DNA from: Boseongicola sp. SB0665_bin_10
GTDB lineage: Bacteria; Pseudomonadota; Alphaproteobacteria; Rhodobacterales; Rhodobacteraceae
NCBI GenBank assembly: GCA_009838075.1
Contig: VXSG01000031.1
Span: forward strand, 1 to 53,814
Reading direction: 5' to 3'
Length of the DNA stretch: 53,814 nucleotides
A program made the translations under genes and the position numbers. Shown here piece by piece: positions 1 to 10,209 of the stretch. Positions within the stretch are counted from its first letter, which is position 1. The number at the start of each line of letters is the position of its first letter. The notes under the pieces were generated by a model. That model was not told the origin of the DNA and ran no database searches. It saw only the letters and a list, made by a program, of their open reading frames with translations.

Positions 1-725
1 GGAAGCCGCCGAAAAAGGCCGAATCCGAGCTTGACTCGAAACATGGATGCTTTGGGGTTGCCGGTGGTGCCCGAAGTGTAGACCAGGAGCGCGACGTCTT
101 CGGGTCTCGAGCGTTCGATCTCGTCATCGAAGTCGCCCGGCTTGAGCGCCGCCTCCGCTCGCCCGGCGTCATAGAGATCTTCCAGGAACATCACCCTGTC
201 GTCCGCAAAGTCGCTCAGGCCGTCGGAGCGCAAGACGATGACCTTGGCCAGTCCCGGCATGTCGTCGCCCACCGACAGCCACTTGTCCAGCTGCTCGTCA
301 TCCCCGACGAACAGGAACCGGCTGTCGCTGTCATTGACGAGGTACGCGAGCTGGCGGGCGCTGTCCGTGCTGTAGACGCCGGACGGGATTCCGCCCATAG
401 CCTGGACGCCAAGATCGGCATAGATCCACTCCTTGGAATCCTCCGCCAGGATCGAGACGCATTCACCGCGCTTGAGCCCGAGCCTCCTGAGCCCCAGGCC
501 GATCCACATCGCACGTTCCCGGAAATCGGTCCACGAATGCGACTGCCAGATGCCGAATTCCTTCTCGCGATGCGCCGTGCGACCCGCGAGTTCCGTGCAG
601 CGTCGTGCCCAGAGCTTCACCAGCGTGTCGCAACCGTCAACGAAGTAGGGTCCGGTCGAAAGATCCGCATTGATCGAAATGCCAGCCGCGACGCGTTGCC
701 TCGGAATCGCCTTCTCTCCACCCAT
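1..725 (-). CDS. AMP-binding acyl-CoA synthetase, N-terminal part (cut by left edge)
   Basis: This is the first ~240 residues of an ATP-dependent acyl-CoA ligase of the AMP-binding (ANL) superfamily, which activates a carboxylic acid through an acyl-adenylate to its CoA thioester. Seen: an N-terminal region with the long-chain-type segment around WTDFRERAMWIGLGLRRLG, then the phosphate-binding loop YTSGTTGNPK at about 51-80. The ATG at 725 follows AGGAG with a 7-base spacer and lies 10 bases after the livF stop, so it belongs to the transporter operon. Such ligases are commonly linked to HAAT transporters that import aromatic or aliphatic acids; that link is inference. The last ~16 codons (positions 1-50) do not resemble the usual residues after GNPK, which may reflect divergence, a frameshift or an assembly edge. 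The substrate cannot be told. Confidence 0.85.
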   Translation of the reverse strand, partial: MGGEKAIPRQRVAAGISINADLSTGPYFVDGCDTLVKLWARRCTELAGRTAHREKEFGIWQSHSWTDFRERAMWIGLGLRRLGLKRGECVSILAEDSKEWIYADLGVQAMGGIPSGVYSTDSARQLAYLVNDSDSRFLFVGDDEQLDKWLSVGDDMPGLAKVIVLRSDGLSDFADDRVMFLEDLYDAGRAEAALKPGDFDDEIERSRPEDVALLVYTSGTTGNPKASMFRVKLGFGLFRRL

Positions 726-735
726 TCCAGGTCTC

Positions 736-1521
736 CTAGCGCCAGGTCTTGCGGCGCTTCCAGCGCCGCTGCCCGCGCTGGACGCCTTCCTTCACGCCCA
801 GATAGAACTCCTGGATGTCCGGCGAGGACAGAAGGCGACCGGAACTGCCTTCCATCACCACCCGGCCCAGTTCGAGCACGTAGCCGTAATCCGCCAGTTC
901 AAGTGCCGCACGGGCATTCTGCTCGACAAGCATCATCGTGACACCCTGCTCGACATTCACGCGACGGATGACAGAGAAAATCTCCTTGACCGCCAGCGGG
1001 CTGAGGCCAAGCGAGGGTTCGTCCAGGAGCATGATCCTCGGCCGTGCCATCATCCCCCGGGCAATGGCCAGCATCTGCTGCTGCCCGCCGGACAGGGTCC
1101 CGGCCATCTGCCCCGCCCGCTCCTTCAGGACCGGAAAGTACCCGAAGACCATCTCCAAGTCCTCGGCGATGCCGTCTGCAACCGGGCGGGTGTAGGCGCC
1201 AAGCCTCAGATTGTCCCTGACGGACAGCAACGGGAATATCTCGCGACCCTCGGGCACGTGAGCGACCCCCTTGCGCACAATGGCGGCGGGATCGTCCCCA
1301 CCGATCGCCTGTCCTTCAAGCATCACGGCACCCTTCTCCGGCTCCATGATGCCCGAGATCGTCTTCAGCAGCGTGGTCTTGCCCGCGCCGTTGGCGCCGA
1401 GGACGGCAACGATCTCCTGCCTGGGCACTTCGAGACTGATGCCCCGGATCGCGATGATCGGACCGTAGTAGCTTTCGATGTTGCTGACCGAAAGCATGGG
1501 CACTGCATCGCTTCGGCTCAA
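736..1521 (-). CDS. livF: HAAT-family ABC transporter ATP-binding protein LivF
   Basis: This is one of two ATPases that power a branched-chain amino acid type (HAAT) ABC importer at the cytoplasmic face of the inner membrane. The 261-residue protein shows Walker A GANGAGKTT (~43), the signature LSGGQQQ (~143) and Walker B IMLLDEP (~164), followed by the LivF-like C-terminus MLVEQNARAALELADYGYV. The chosen start is a TTG at 1521 because GGAGGG lies 6-7 bases before it; the next in-frame ATG (1497) has no ribosome site. Homology to LivF starts near MLSVSNIESYYG, so about eight residues precede it. It follows livG after a 124-base gap and precedes the acyl-CoA ligase. The family is certain. The substrate may be amino acids or, given the ligase, organic acids. 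Confidence 0.93.
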   Translation of the reverse strand: MSRSDAVPMLSVSNIESYYGPIIAIRGISLEVPRQEIVAVLGANGAGKTTLLKTISGIMEPEKGAVMLEGQAIGGDDPAAIVRKGVAHVPEGREIFPLLSVRDNLRLGAYTRPVADGIAEDLEMVFGYFPVLKERAGQMAGTLSGGQQQMLAIARGMMARPRIMLLDEPSLGLSPLAVKEIFSVIRRVNVEQGVTMMLVEQNARAALELADYGYVLELGRVVMEGSSGRLLSSPDIQEFYLGVKEGVQRGQRRWKRRKTWR

Positions 1522-1645
1522 GCTTTCCCTCCACCGGTGACTTGAAAGGGTGGAACCTCGTTGCCGACCGCGAACTCCATTCCACGTCTTCGAGCGACAC
1601 AGGCCCTGCCGATGGCCCGCATTCGGGTCGGTTCCGGCCTTGCCG

Positions 1646-2425
1646 TCATTCGCCCGCCCCGTCGTCGCCCAGACCGATATAGGCCTCGATCACGGCCGGG
1701 TCCGTCTGAACCTCCTGCGGCGTGCCGATCACGAGCGTCTTGCCGTCCGCAAGCGCCAGCACGCGATCGGACACCGAGTTCACGAGACCCATGTCGTGCT
1801 CGACCATCAGCACCGTGATGCCCATGACCTTCCTGATGTCCTCGATCCAGAAGGCGACATCGTCCGTCTCGTCTGCCGACAGTCCGGACGCCGGCTCGTC
1901 AAGCAGCAGGAGCTTCGGTTCCACGGCAAGCGCCCGTCCCAGTTCGACGACCTTGCGCACGCCATACGGCAGGCCCAGGATCAGGCTCTCGCGGTAAGGC
2001 TGCAGATCAAGGAAGTCGATGACCTTTTCCGCCGCCAGCCGGTGGCGGCGTTCCTCGGCGCGAACGCCGGGCAGGTGAAGGATCTCGGAAATCGCGTTCG
2101 AGCGCCGGTGCGTATGCCTCCCGATCAGCAGGTTCTGAAGGACCGTCGCATGCTCGAAGAGCTCGATGTTCTGAAACGTCCGTGCGATGCCAAGGCGGGG
2201 GATGTCATGCGGGGCGCATCCGAGTATCGACTTGCCTTCGAAGCGAATGTCGCCCCCGCTCGGGTTGCAGTAGCGCGAAACCAGGTTGAAGATCGTCGAC
2301 TTGCCCGCGCCGTTGGGGCCGACAAGGGCGAAGACCTCGCCGGGATTGACGGCGAAGGATGCGCCCTCGACAGCGGTCAGGCCCCCGAAGCTGATCGTGA
2401 CATTCTCGAGTTCCAAGAGGCTCAC
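1646..2425 (-). CDS. livG: HAAT-family ABC transporter ATP-binding protein LivG
   Basis: This is the second ATPase of the Liv-type importer. The 259 residues contain Walker A GPNGAGKST (~36) and Walker B LLLLDEPASGL (~160). The signature reads LPYGVRKVVELGRAL, where LSYGQQR is more usual; such degenerate signatures are normal in LivG. The long insertion between Walker A and signature (FEHATVLQNLLIGRHTH) is also LivG-like. Translation starts at a GTG whose last bases overlap the livM stop (GTGA), with GGAG upstream, so livM and livG are probably translationally coupled. It acts with LivF as a heterodimer under the LivH/LivM permeases. Confidence 0.93.
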   Translation of the reverse strand: MSLLELENVTISFGGLTAVEGASFAVNPGEVFALVGPNGAGKSTIFNLVSRYCNPSGGDIRFEGKSILGCAPHDIPRLGIARTFQNIELFEHATVLQNLLIGRHTHRRSNAISEILHLPGVRAEERRHRLAAEKVIDFLDLQPYRESLILGLPYGVRKVVELGRALAVEPKLLLLDEPASGLSADETDDVAFWIEDIRKVMGITVLMVEHDMGLVNSVSDRVLALADGKTLVIGTPQEVQTDPAVIEAYIGLGDDGAGE

Positions 2426-3522
2426 CGTATGCGCTCCGTCCTGAGATAGCCCCTTTGCCGCCGGAACATGTCACGCCGGCAGAAGGGAAAGAGCTCGAAA
2501 TAGGTGCGAATCTTGACCCAGCGCCCGTAGATTCCCATGGGCTCAAGAAGAATGAATGCAATCAGGATCGCCCCGAACGCCGCGGTCTCGATCCCGGGAG
2601 GCATGACCGACGCGGTGCCGAACCTCTCGTTCAGAAACTCCCGGACAATGGAAATTGCCAGCGGCAGGAACGTGATGACAATGGCGCCGAGGAACGCTCC
2701 GTGAATCGAGCCGAGGCCGCCAATGACGATCATCATCAGGAGCGTGATGGACAGGAAGATGGTGAAAGTCTCGTGATTGAAGACACCGGCAAAGTGGCCC
2801 ATCAGGGCGCCGGCCAGCCCCGTGACGCCGCAGGACAGCGCGAAGGAGACCGCCTTGGTCCGAGCCAGGTTGACGCCTGTCGCCTGGGCCGAAATCTCGC
2901 TGTCGCGCACGGCCACAAGGGATCGCCCGAGCGGCGAACGCAGGATGTTCCTGTAGCCGAGAACCACCAGGACAGCGACCCCAAGCGTCAGCCAGTAGAA
3001 GCCCGGAGCATTCACGTACCGGTTGAAGCCCACTCCGAAGATAGTGATGTCGGGCGCGAAAATGCCCGACACGCCGCCGGTCCAGGGCGCAAGCATGACA
3101 ATGCCGTCCTCGGCGAGAATCGAGACCGCGAGCGTGGCAATGGCGAGATAGATCCCGTGCAGTCTCGCGGTCGGCAGCGCCAAGAGAGCCCCGGCCAATG
3201 CCGCGGCGCAGCCTGACAGCGGGAAAGACACCAGGAACGGCCAGCCAAGCGAAGTCTGAAGGATGACATTCGTGTAGGCCCCCACGGCCATGAAGGCCGC
3301 GTGCCCCAGGCTTGGCTGCCCGGCATGGCCGACGAGAAGCATCAGGCCCATGCCGGCGATTGCCCAGATCAGCATCAGGGCGACTTCGCCAATCCAGAAG
3401 TCGTTCATCACGAATGGCAGGCCGATGGCGACAGCCAGGAGCAGGAAGTACCAGAACGCCTGGTATCGATGGACGAAGAGGCCGAGATCGGCGTCGTAAC
3501 TGGTCTTGAACACGGTTCGCAC
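2422..3522 (-). CDS. livM: HAAT-family ABC transporter permease LivM
   Basis: This is an inner-membrane permease subunit of the Liv-type importer. The 366 residues form about ten hydrophobic segments beginning near residue 25 (FWYFLLLAVAIGLPFVM). They include the conserved LLVGHAGQPSLGHAAFMAVGAY block and the cytoplasmic coupling motif SPLGRSLVAVRDSEISAQATG. The start is GTG at 3522, three bases after the livH stop, with AAGG upstream. The C-terminal ~25 residues are basic and Arg-rich (FCRRDMFRRQRGYLRTERIR), plausibly cytoplasmic. No periplasmic binding protein gene is visible on this side of the operon; it may lie left of the window beyond the ligase. Confidence 0.92.
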   Translation of the reverse strand: MRTVFKTSYDADLGLFVHRYQAFWYFLLLAVAIGLPFVMNDFWIGEVALMLIWAIAGMGLMLLVGHAGQPSLGHAAFMAVGAYTNVILQTSLGWPFLVSFPLSGCAAALAGALLALPTARLHGIYLAIATLAVSILAEDGIVMLAPWTGGVSGIFAPDITIFGVGFNRYVNAPGFYWLTLGVAVLVVLGYRNILRSPLGRSLVAVRDSEISAQATGVNLARTKAVSFALSCGVTGLAGALMGHFAGVFNHETFTIFLSITLLMMIVIGGLGSIHGAFLGAIVITFLPLAISIVREFLNERFGTASVMPPGIETAAFGAILIAFILLEPMGIYGRWVKIRTYFELFPFCRRDMFRRQRGYLRTERIR

Positions 3523-3525
3523 AGG

Positions 3526-4401
3526 CTAGACCTTCTTGTCCCGGACCTGGGACAGAATGCCCGACGGCCGGATGATCAGGACCAGCAGGAGCACCGCATA
3601 GGGCACGACCTGGCTGAACCCGGCGGCGACATGGCGGGCGGCGAAAGGCTCGATCACGCCGATGACGAGGCCGCCAAGAAGCGCGCCGGGAAGCGAGCCA
3701 AGACCGCCAATCACCGCCGCCGCAAAGGCCTTGATGCCCAGAAAGCCGGAATTGGGATCGATGGATCCCTTCGAGGCAAGAAGGATTCCCGCCGCTGTCG
3801 CGACGACCCCTGACAGGCACCAGATCAGCGCGCTCACGCGCTTGACCGGGATGCCCATGTAATAGGCCGCAAGCTGATTCTGGCTGGCTGCCTGCATCGC
3901 CAAGCCAAGCCTCGTGCGTGCAAAGCCCAGATAGAGCAGGCCGGTCAGAACGATGGTGACAAGGATCACCGCCACCTCGTCGAGCCCCAGGACGAGACCG
4001 GAAAACCGGACATTGACACCCGCAATCGGGCTCTCGAGGCTCTGCGGCTCGTGACCCCAGATCGCCCCGGCAAGGAAACGGATGATGAAGCCCAGCGCGA
4101 CCGTCAGGACCACCACGGCAATCTGGCTTTGGCCGGACATCCGCCTGAGAAGCGTTATCTCAAGGAGGTAGCCAAAGGCCCCCATAAGGAGGAGGGCGAT
4201 GGGAACGGAGACCCAGAAAGGCAGCGCCCAGTAGTGATCGTTGGTCAGCCCCAGCGTGACGAAAGCGCCAAGCATCATCATGTCGCCCTGGGCGAAGTTC
4301 AATGCCTCGGTCGCCTTGTAGATCAGCACGAAACCCAGCGCGATCAATCCATAGACGCAGCCATTCGCGAGGCCACTTACAAGAAGCTGCAGTGATTCCA
4401 A
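3526..4401 (-). CDS. livH: HAAT-family ABC transporter permease LivH
   Basis: This is the second permease subunit of the Liv-type importer, pairing with LivM. Typical LivH blocks are visible: LVSGLANGCVYGLIALGFVL at the N-terminus, LNFAQGDMMMLGAF, and the coupling region TRLGLAMQAASQNQLAAYYMG. I chose TTG at 4401 as start (291 residues, the usual LivH length) because AGGAGGGG sits 8 bases upstream. A longer frame opens at a GTG (4464) but has no ribosome site and adds a non-conserved Ala/Arg-rich leader. This is the first gene of the operon; its promoter should lie in 4402-4919. Confidence 0.91.
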   Translation of the reverse strand: MESLQLLVSGLANGCVYGLIALGFVLIYKATEALNFAQGDMMMLGAFVTLGLTNDHYWALPFWVSVPIALLLMGAFGYLLEITLLRRMSGQSQIAVVVLTVALGFIIRFLAGAIWGHEPQSLESPIAGVNVRFSGLVLGLDEVAVILVTIVLTGLLYLGFARTRLGLAMQAASQNQLAAYYMGIPVKRVSALIWCLSGVVATAAGILLASKGSIDPNSGFLGIKAFAAAVIGGLGSLPGALLGGLVIGVIEPFAARHVAAGFSQVVPYAVLLLVLIIRPSGILSQVRDKKV

Positions 4402-4919
4402 GTCCGACGCCCCTCCTTGGGCGGCCTGCCTGGCGCCGGCCAACGTGTCGATTGCCCTCGCCACACGGCATCATTGCGCCTCGCGACCCGAGCCGCGCGT
4501 CCTGCAGGCAGCTTGACGCTGTCTTCGCGCCTCCCGAACCGATGAGGTTTCCACGGGCGCTCATTCTCGCTCAACCGTCGCTGGAGTTCAAATTGGACGG
4601 GCCGCAGAGTCAAGCCCGGCTTGAACGGCGGTTCCGGACAGGCATGGGGAGGAACTGCAGCCGGGACAAGCGCGTCGCTCCCGTTGAAGCAAGGCGGCAT
4701 CGTGGCCGGTCCCGGCGGAGGGCCGGTGTCGCCATTTCAGAACCCGGGCCGAAACCGCCGCAGCCGACATTCGCCACGACAGCGGGTCGCGCGCCGGTTT
4801 CCGGCCTTGCGAAACCCGCACGGTCACCTCGTGCAGGTTCCGCAATCCGTCGCAGCCCGCGGGTTCTCCTTCGGATTGGCCGGCTGGTCGGGCATGAGTT
4901 CACGCCCGGAGACACGTCC
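4402..4919. other. Intergenic region between pgm and livH, with degenerate repeat
   Basis: There is no convincing gene in these ~520 bases. It must hold the livH promoter and the end of the glycogen operon. It contains one copy of a ~50-bp degenerate repeat (4566-4614) that reappears at 17521. The open frames here lack family resemblance and ribosome sites. Confidence 0.5.
4566..4614 (+). repeat. Dispersed ~50-bp degenerate repeat, copy 1
   Basis: The stretch contains CAACCGTCGCTGGAGTTCAA and then CCGCAGAG. A similar stretch at 17521-17570 has CAACCGCCGCTGGACTTCAA and then CCGCAGAG. About 80% of positions match by eye, in the same orientation. Both copies sit in intergenic DNA flanking the glycogen operon. 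Confidence 0.5.
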
Positions 4920-6554
<1,635 letters not shown>

Positions 6555-6649
6555 TCATCTCCTCGGCACGCTGGGGCCGAACTTTCCTCGATCTTCGTTC
6601 GTCACCTCGCCATGCGCCCTTGCAGTCTGGCCAGGCGCGGCGTCGTCCT

Positions 6650-8752
6650 TCATCCTGCGCCACCATCCGGCTCGCATGCAAAGGCGACGACGGAATGTGC
6701 AGCGACCGGCTCAGTCGCGGCTTCGACCTTGCCGCTGGCATCCTGCGCGGCCAGGCTGGTGTCGATGCCCCGCACCCAGTGCCATCCAGGCGTCGCGGTC
6801 GGCAATGTCACGTCCATTGCCTCCCCGGACCGATTGAATGCCGCGAACACGGCGTCGTTGTCGAAAGCGGACCGGGCGGTCTCGGCCGAACACCTGATGG
6901 TCAGGCAGAAATTCGACAGGCCGGGATCCCGCCAGTGAAGCGGGCCACCCGTGAAGTCGGTCCATTCCACGTCCGGCAGACCGTCGCTTGCCCGCGAGGC
7001 ACCATGCAAGAAGCGCGTTTGACGCAGGGATGGATGCGCACGCCGGAATGCCGAGAGCGCCACGACAAATTCCAGGAGGTCGGAATCGGCCCGTTCCCAG
7101 TTCACCCAACCGATCTCGTTGTCCTGGCAATAGGTGTTGTTGTTTCCGTCCTGCGAATTCCCGAATTCGTCGCCGGCCAGAAGCATCGGCGTTCCCTGCG
7201 ACAGGAACAGTGTTGCAAGCATGTTGCGGATGCGCCGGTCGCGCCGGGCCTGAATGTTCGGGTTGTCGGATTCGCCCTCGACGCCGAAATTGTCGCTGAA
7301 ATTGGCGTGATGGCCGTCCTTGTTGTTGCCGAGATTTGCCGTGTTGCGCTTTCCGGCGTAGCGTGTCGTGTCAGCCAGCGTGAAACCGTCATGCGCGGCG
7401 ACGAAGTTGATCGAAGACCTGCTGCTTCGTCCTGGCTGGCCGAACTTGTCGGCCGATCCCAGGAGCCTGCTGCCGAGTTCCTGGGCGCTGTGAGCATCGC
7501 CGCGCCAATAGCGCCGCACCGTGTCGCGATAGCTGTCGTTCCATTCCGAGAACTCGGCCGGGAATCCGCCCAGCTGATAGCCGCCAGGCCCCACGTCCCA
7601 AGGTTCCGCAATCATGCGCACCTGCGACAGGACGGGGTCCTGGCGCAACGCGTCGAAGAACCCGCCCCAAGGATCGAACCCGTGATCTTCACGCCCCAGG
7701 GTCGTGGCGAGGTCAAGGCGGAACCCGTCCACGCCCATGCATTCGACCCAGAATCGCAGACTGTCGAGCACCATGCGCAGCACGAACGGATGCGAGACAT
7801 TCAACGTGTTGCCGCAGCCGGTGTCATTGACATAGTAGCGCGGCTGTCCGGCGAGCAGCCTGTAGTAGGAGGCATTGTCCAGGCCGCGAAAGGACAGTGT
7901 CGGTCCGCGGTGATCACCCTCGGCCGTGTGATTGTAGACAACGTCCAGAATGACCTCGATGCCGGCTTCGCGGAACCGGTCCACCATGTGCCGAAAGCCC
8001 ACGAGGCCGTTGGGACCGAAATACCGTGGTTCGGCCACGAAGAACCCGATGGAGTTGTAGCCCCAGTAGTTCCTGAGGCCGCGCTCGAGGAGAAATGAAT
8101 CGTCGACAAACGCATGTACGGGCATCAGCTCGATTGCCCTTGCACCCAGCTTCTGCAAATGCTCAAGGACCGGTTCGGTGGCCAGGCCTTCATAGGTTCC
8201 GCGCAGGCCCTCAGGCACCAGCGGATGCCCCTGGGTCAGGCCTCTTACATGGGCCTCGTAGATCAGGTCGCTGCGGTTCTGCCGATGTCTGCCCTGCGTC
8301 AAGCCCTTGAAGAGCTGGGGATCCGGGACAACGGATCTTGGCACATGGGGCGCGCTGTCGGATCGATCAAGCGACAGATCTCCGCCGGGCGACGCCATGT
8401 CGTAGCCATAAGTGCCGGGATGGTTCGTCCACTGCCCGAAATACTCGCGCGTATAGGGATCGCTGAGGAGCTTGTTCGGGTTGAAGCGGTGCCCCGATTC
8501 CGGGGCGTAGCTGCCATGGGCGCGATAGCCGTACAGGCACCCGACCGGCAGGCCTTCAACATATCCGTGCCAAATTGATCCCGTGCGTTCCGGGAGCGCG
8601 AGGCGGGACGTTTCCCTTTTCCCGTCAGGCGAAAAGAGACAAAGCTCGATCTTCGTTGCGTGCTCGGAAAATACGGCAAAATTGACGCCGCCGCCGTCAT
8701 GGTTCGCGCCCAGGCGCTGGTGGTTTCCGGCGGATACGGGGAGTGACGTCAT
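6650..8752 (-). CDS. glgX: Glycogen debranching enzyme GlgX
   Basis: This GH13 isoamylase-type enzyme cuts alpha-1,6 branches of limit dextrins left by glycogen phosphorylase. The ~700 residues show an N-terminal CBM48-like domain (LGANHDGGGVNFAVFSEHAT), then the TIM-barrel motifs: DVVYNHTAEG, the nucleophile region GVDGFRLDLAT, the acid/base region MIAEPWDVG, and FVAAHDGFTLAD with the conserved HD. I place the start at ATG 8752 (MTSLPVSAGNHQ), 7 bases after the glgA stop. The frame stays open to 8833, but that part overlaps glgA and is not conserved. It is translated after glgA and before pgm. Confidence 0.94.
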   Translation of the reverse strand: MTSLPVSAGNHQRLGANHDGGGVNFAVFSEHATKIELCLFSPDGKRETSRLALPERTGSIWHGYVEGLPVGCLYGYRAHGSYAPESGHRFNPNKLLSDPYTREYFGQWTNHPGTYGYDMASPGGDLSLDRSDSAPHVPRSVVPDPQLFKGLTQGRHRQNRSDLIYEAHVRGLTQGHPLVPEGLRGTYEGLATEPVLEHLQKLGARAIELMPVHAFVDDSFLLERGLRNYWGYNSIGFFVAEPRYFGPNGLVGFRHMVDRFREAGIEVILDVVYNHTAEGDHRGPTLSFRGLDNASYYRLLAGQPRYYVNDTGCGNTLNVSHPFVLRMVLDSLRFWVECMGVDGFRLDLATTLGREDHGFDPWGGFFDALRQDPVLSQVRMIAEPWDVGPGGYQLGGFPAEFSEWNDSYRDTVRRYWRGDAHSAQELGSRLLGSADKFGQPGRSSRSSINFVAAHDGFTLADTTRYAGKRNTANLGNNKDGHHANFSDNFGVEGESDNPNIQARRDRRIRNMLATLFLSQGTPMLLAGDEFGNSQDGNNNTYCQDNEIGWVNWERADSDLLEFVVALSAFRRAHPSLRQTRFLHGASRASDGLPDVEWTDFTGGPLHWRDPGLSNFCLTIRCSAETARSAFDNDAVFAAFNRSGEAMDVTLPTATPGWHWVRGIDTSLAAQDASGKVEAATEPVAAHSVVAFACEPDGGAG

Positions 8753-8759
8753 CCTGGGG

Positions 8760-10208
8760 TCAGCCCCTGGCCCTGTCCGCGGCCAGGCCGCGGTAAGCCG
8801 CTTCGTAGGCAGCGGCCGAAGCGTCCCACCCAACGGGATGGCGCATGGCCCGTCGCATCATGGCCGACCAGGTCCTCGGCTGCCGATAGATCGCGCACGC
8901 CCGCGCGATTGCCAGTTCAAGCATCGTGGCGTTGATCGGGGCGAACTGAAACCCGGTCGCGCACCCCGCGGCGAGCGCCGCCTCGTTCGCGTCTATGATC
9001 GTGTCAGCCAAGCCGCCGGTCCGCGCGACAACGGGCAGCGTGCCGTAACGCAGCCCGTAGAGCTGGGTCAGGCCGCAAGGCTCAAACCGGGAAGGAACGA
9101 GAATGGCATCGCTTCCCCCTTGCAGGAGGTGCGACAGGGGTTCGTCAAATCCGATCGTCACGCCGACCTGATCGGGGTGACGGCTCGCCGCCTCCGCGAA
9201 TTGCCGTTCCAGCGCGCTGTCACCCGACCCGAGCAAGGCAAGGCTTGCGCCCTCGGCCACCAGACCAGGCAGGCATTCCAGCAGCATGTCCAGGCCCTTC
9301 TGCGACGTCAGACGGCTTACAACGCAAAAGAGTGGTCCGTCCCGCGGCAGCAATCCGAACCGCGCCTCGACTTCGCGCTTGTTTGCCGCCTTTCGCCTGA
9401 GTGAACGTGCGGAGTAGTTCTCAACCAGATGTGGATCGGATTCCGGGTCCCACGTCTCAAGATCGATGCCGTTCAGAATGCCGCTCAGATCGCTTCGGCG
9501 TTCTCGAAGAAGGCCGTCGAGGCCCATTCCGAATTCCGGCGTGAGCAATTCGCAGGCGTGGCCCGGGCTTACCGTGGTGATCCTGTCGGACAGCGCCAGA
9601 CCTGCCTTGAGAAAACCGATCTTGCCATGGTATTCGACCCCGTCCGGCGTGAACATCTCGCGTTTCAGCTTCAAGTTCGCCAGTTCAGACGCGTCGAAAA
9701 GGCCCTGGAACGCAATGTTGTGGACGGTCATGACCACGGGCGGCGAGCTTCGCCCGGATTGCGAAAGATACGCGGGCAGCAGGCCGGCCTGCCAATCATG
9801 TACATTCACGATGCCGGGCGTCCATCCATCGGCCCCGTCGATGGCCAACGCCGCTCCGGCGTAGCCAAGTGCGGCGAACCGCAAGTGATTGTCGGACCAG
9901 TCCTTTCCGTCAGGCCCCAGGTAGATGTTGCCGTCCCGGTCATAGAGATGCGGCGCCACCAGCAACAGAACGTCCAGCCCTTCGGCATTGACGGCCTTGA
10001 CCTCGGCCGCGCCGCCAAACAGGTCGTCAAGGAGCTTGACCGTCCGGCCACTGTCGGCGAGGCCATGCAGCGCCGGGTAGGCCGGGATGAGCACCTTGAC
10101 ATCCGTCCCTGCCGCGGCAAGCGCCTTGGGCACCGCGCCAATCACGTCGGCCAGGCCGCCGGTCTTTATGAACGGCGCGCATTCCGAGGCGACGAACAGG
10201 ACGTTCAC
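8760..10208 (-). CDS. glgA: Glycogen synthase, ADP-glucose specific (GlgA)
   Basis: This GT5 family synthase transfers glucose from ADP-glucose to the non-reducing end of a glycogen primer. The 482 residues match the usual length. Seen: the N-terminal ADP-glucose site KTGGLADVIGAVPKAL at ~16, VNVHDWQAGLLPAYL, and the C-terminal catalytic segment PSRFEPCGLTQLYGLRYG followed by VARTGGLADTI. The start is GTG at 10208, one base after the glgC stop, with GGAG 7 bases upstream inside the end of glgC. Translation is therefore likely coupled to GlgC, which makes its substrate. Confidence 0.95.
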   Translation of the reverse strand: MNVLFVASECAPFIKTGGLADVIGAVPKALAAAGTDVKVLIPAYPALHGLADSGRTVKLLDDLFGGAAEVKAVNAEGLDVLLLVAPHLYDRDGNIYLGPDGKDWSDNHLRFAALGYAGAALAIDGADGWTPGIVNVHDWQAGLLPAYLSQSGRSSPPVVMTVHNIAFQGLFDASELANLKLKREMFTPDGVEYHGKIGFLKAGLALSDRITTVSPGHACELLTPEFGMGLDGLLRERRSDLSGILNGIDLETWDPESDPHLVENYSARSLRRKAANKREVEARFGLLPRDGPLFCVVSRLTSQKGLDMLLECLPGLVAEGASLALLGSGDSALERQFAEAASRHPDQVGVTIGFDEPLSHLLQGGSDAILVPSRFEPCGLTQLYGLRYGTLPVVARTGGLADTIIDANEAALAAGCATGFQFAPINATMLELAIARACAIYRQPRTWSAMMRRAMRHPVGWDASAAAYEAAYRGLAADRARG

Positions 10209-10209
10209 G

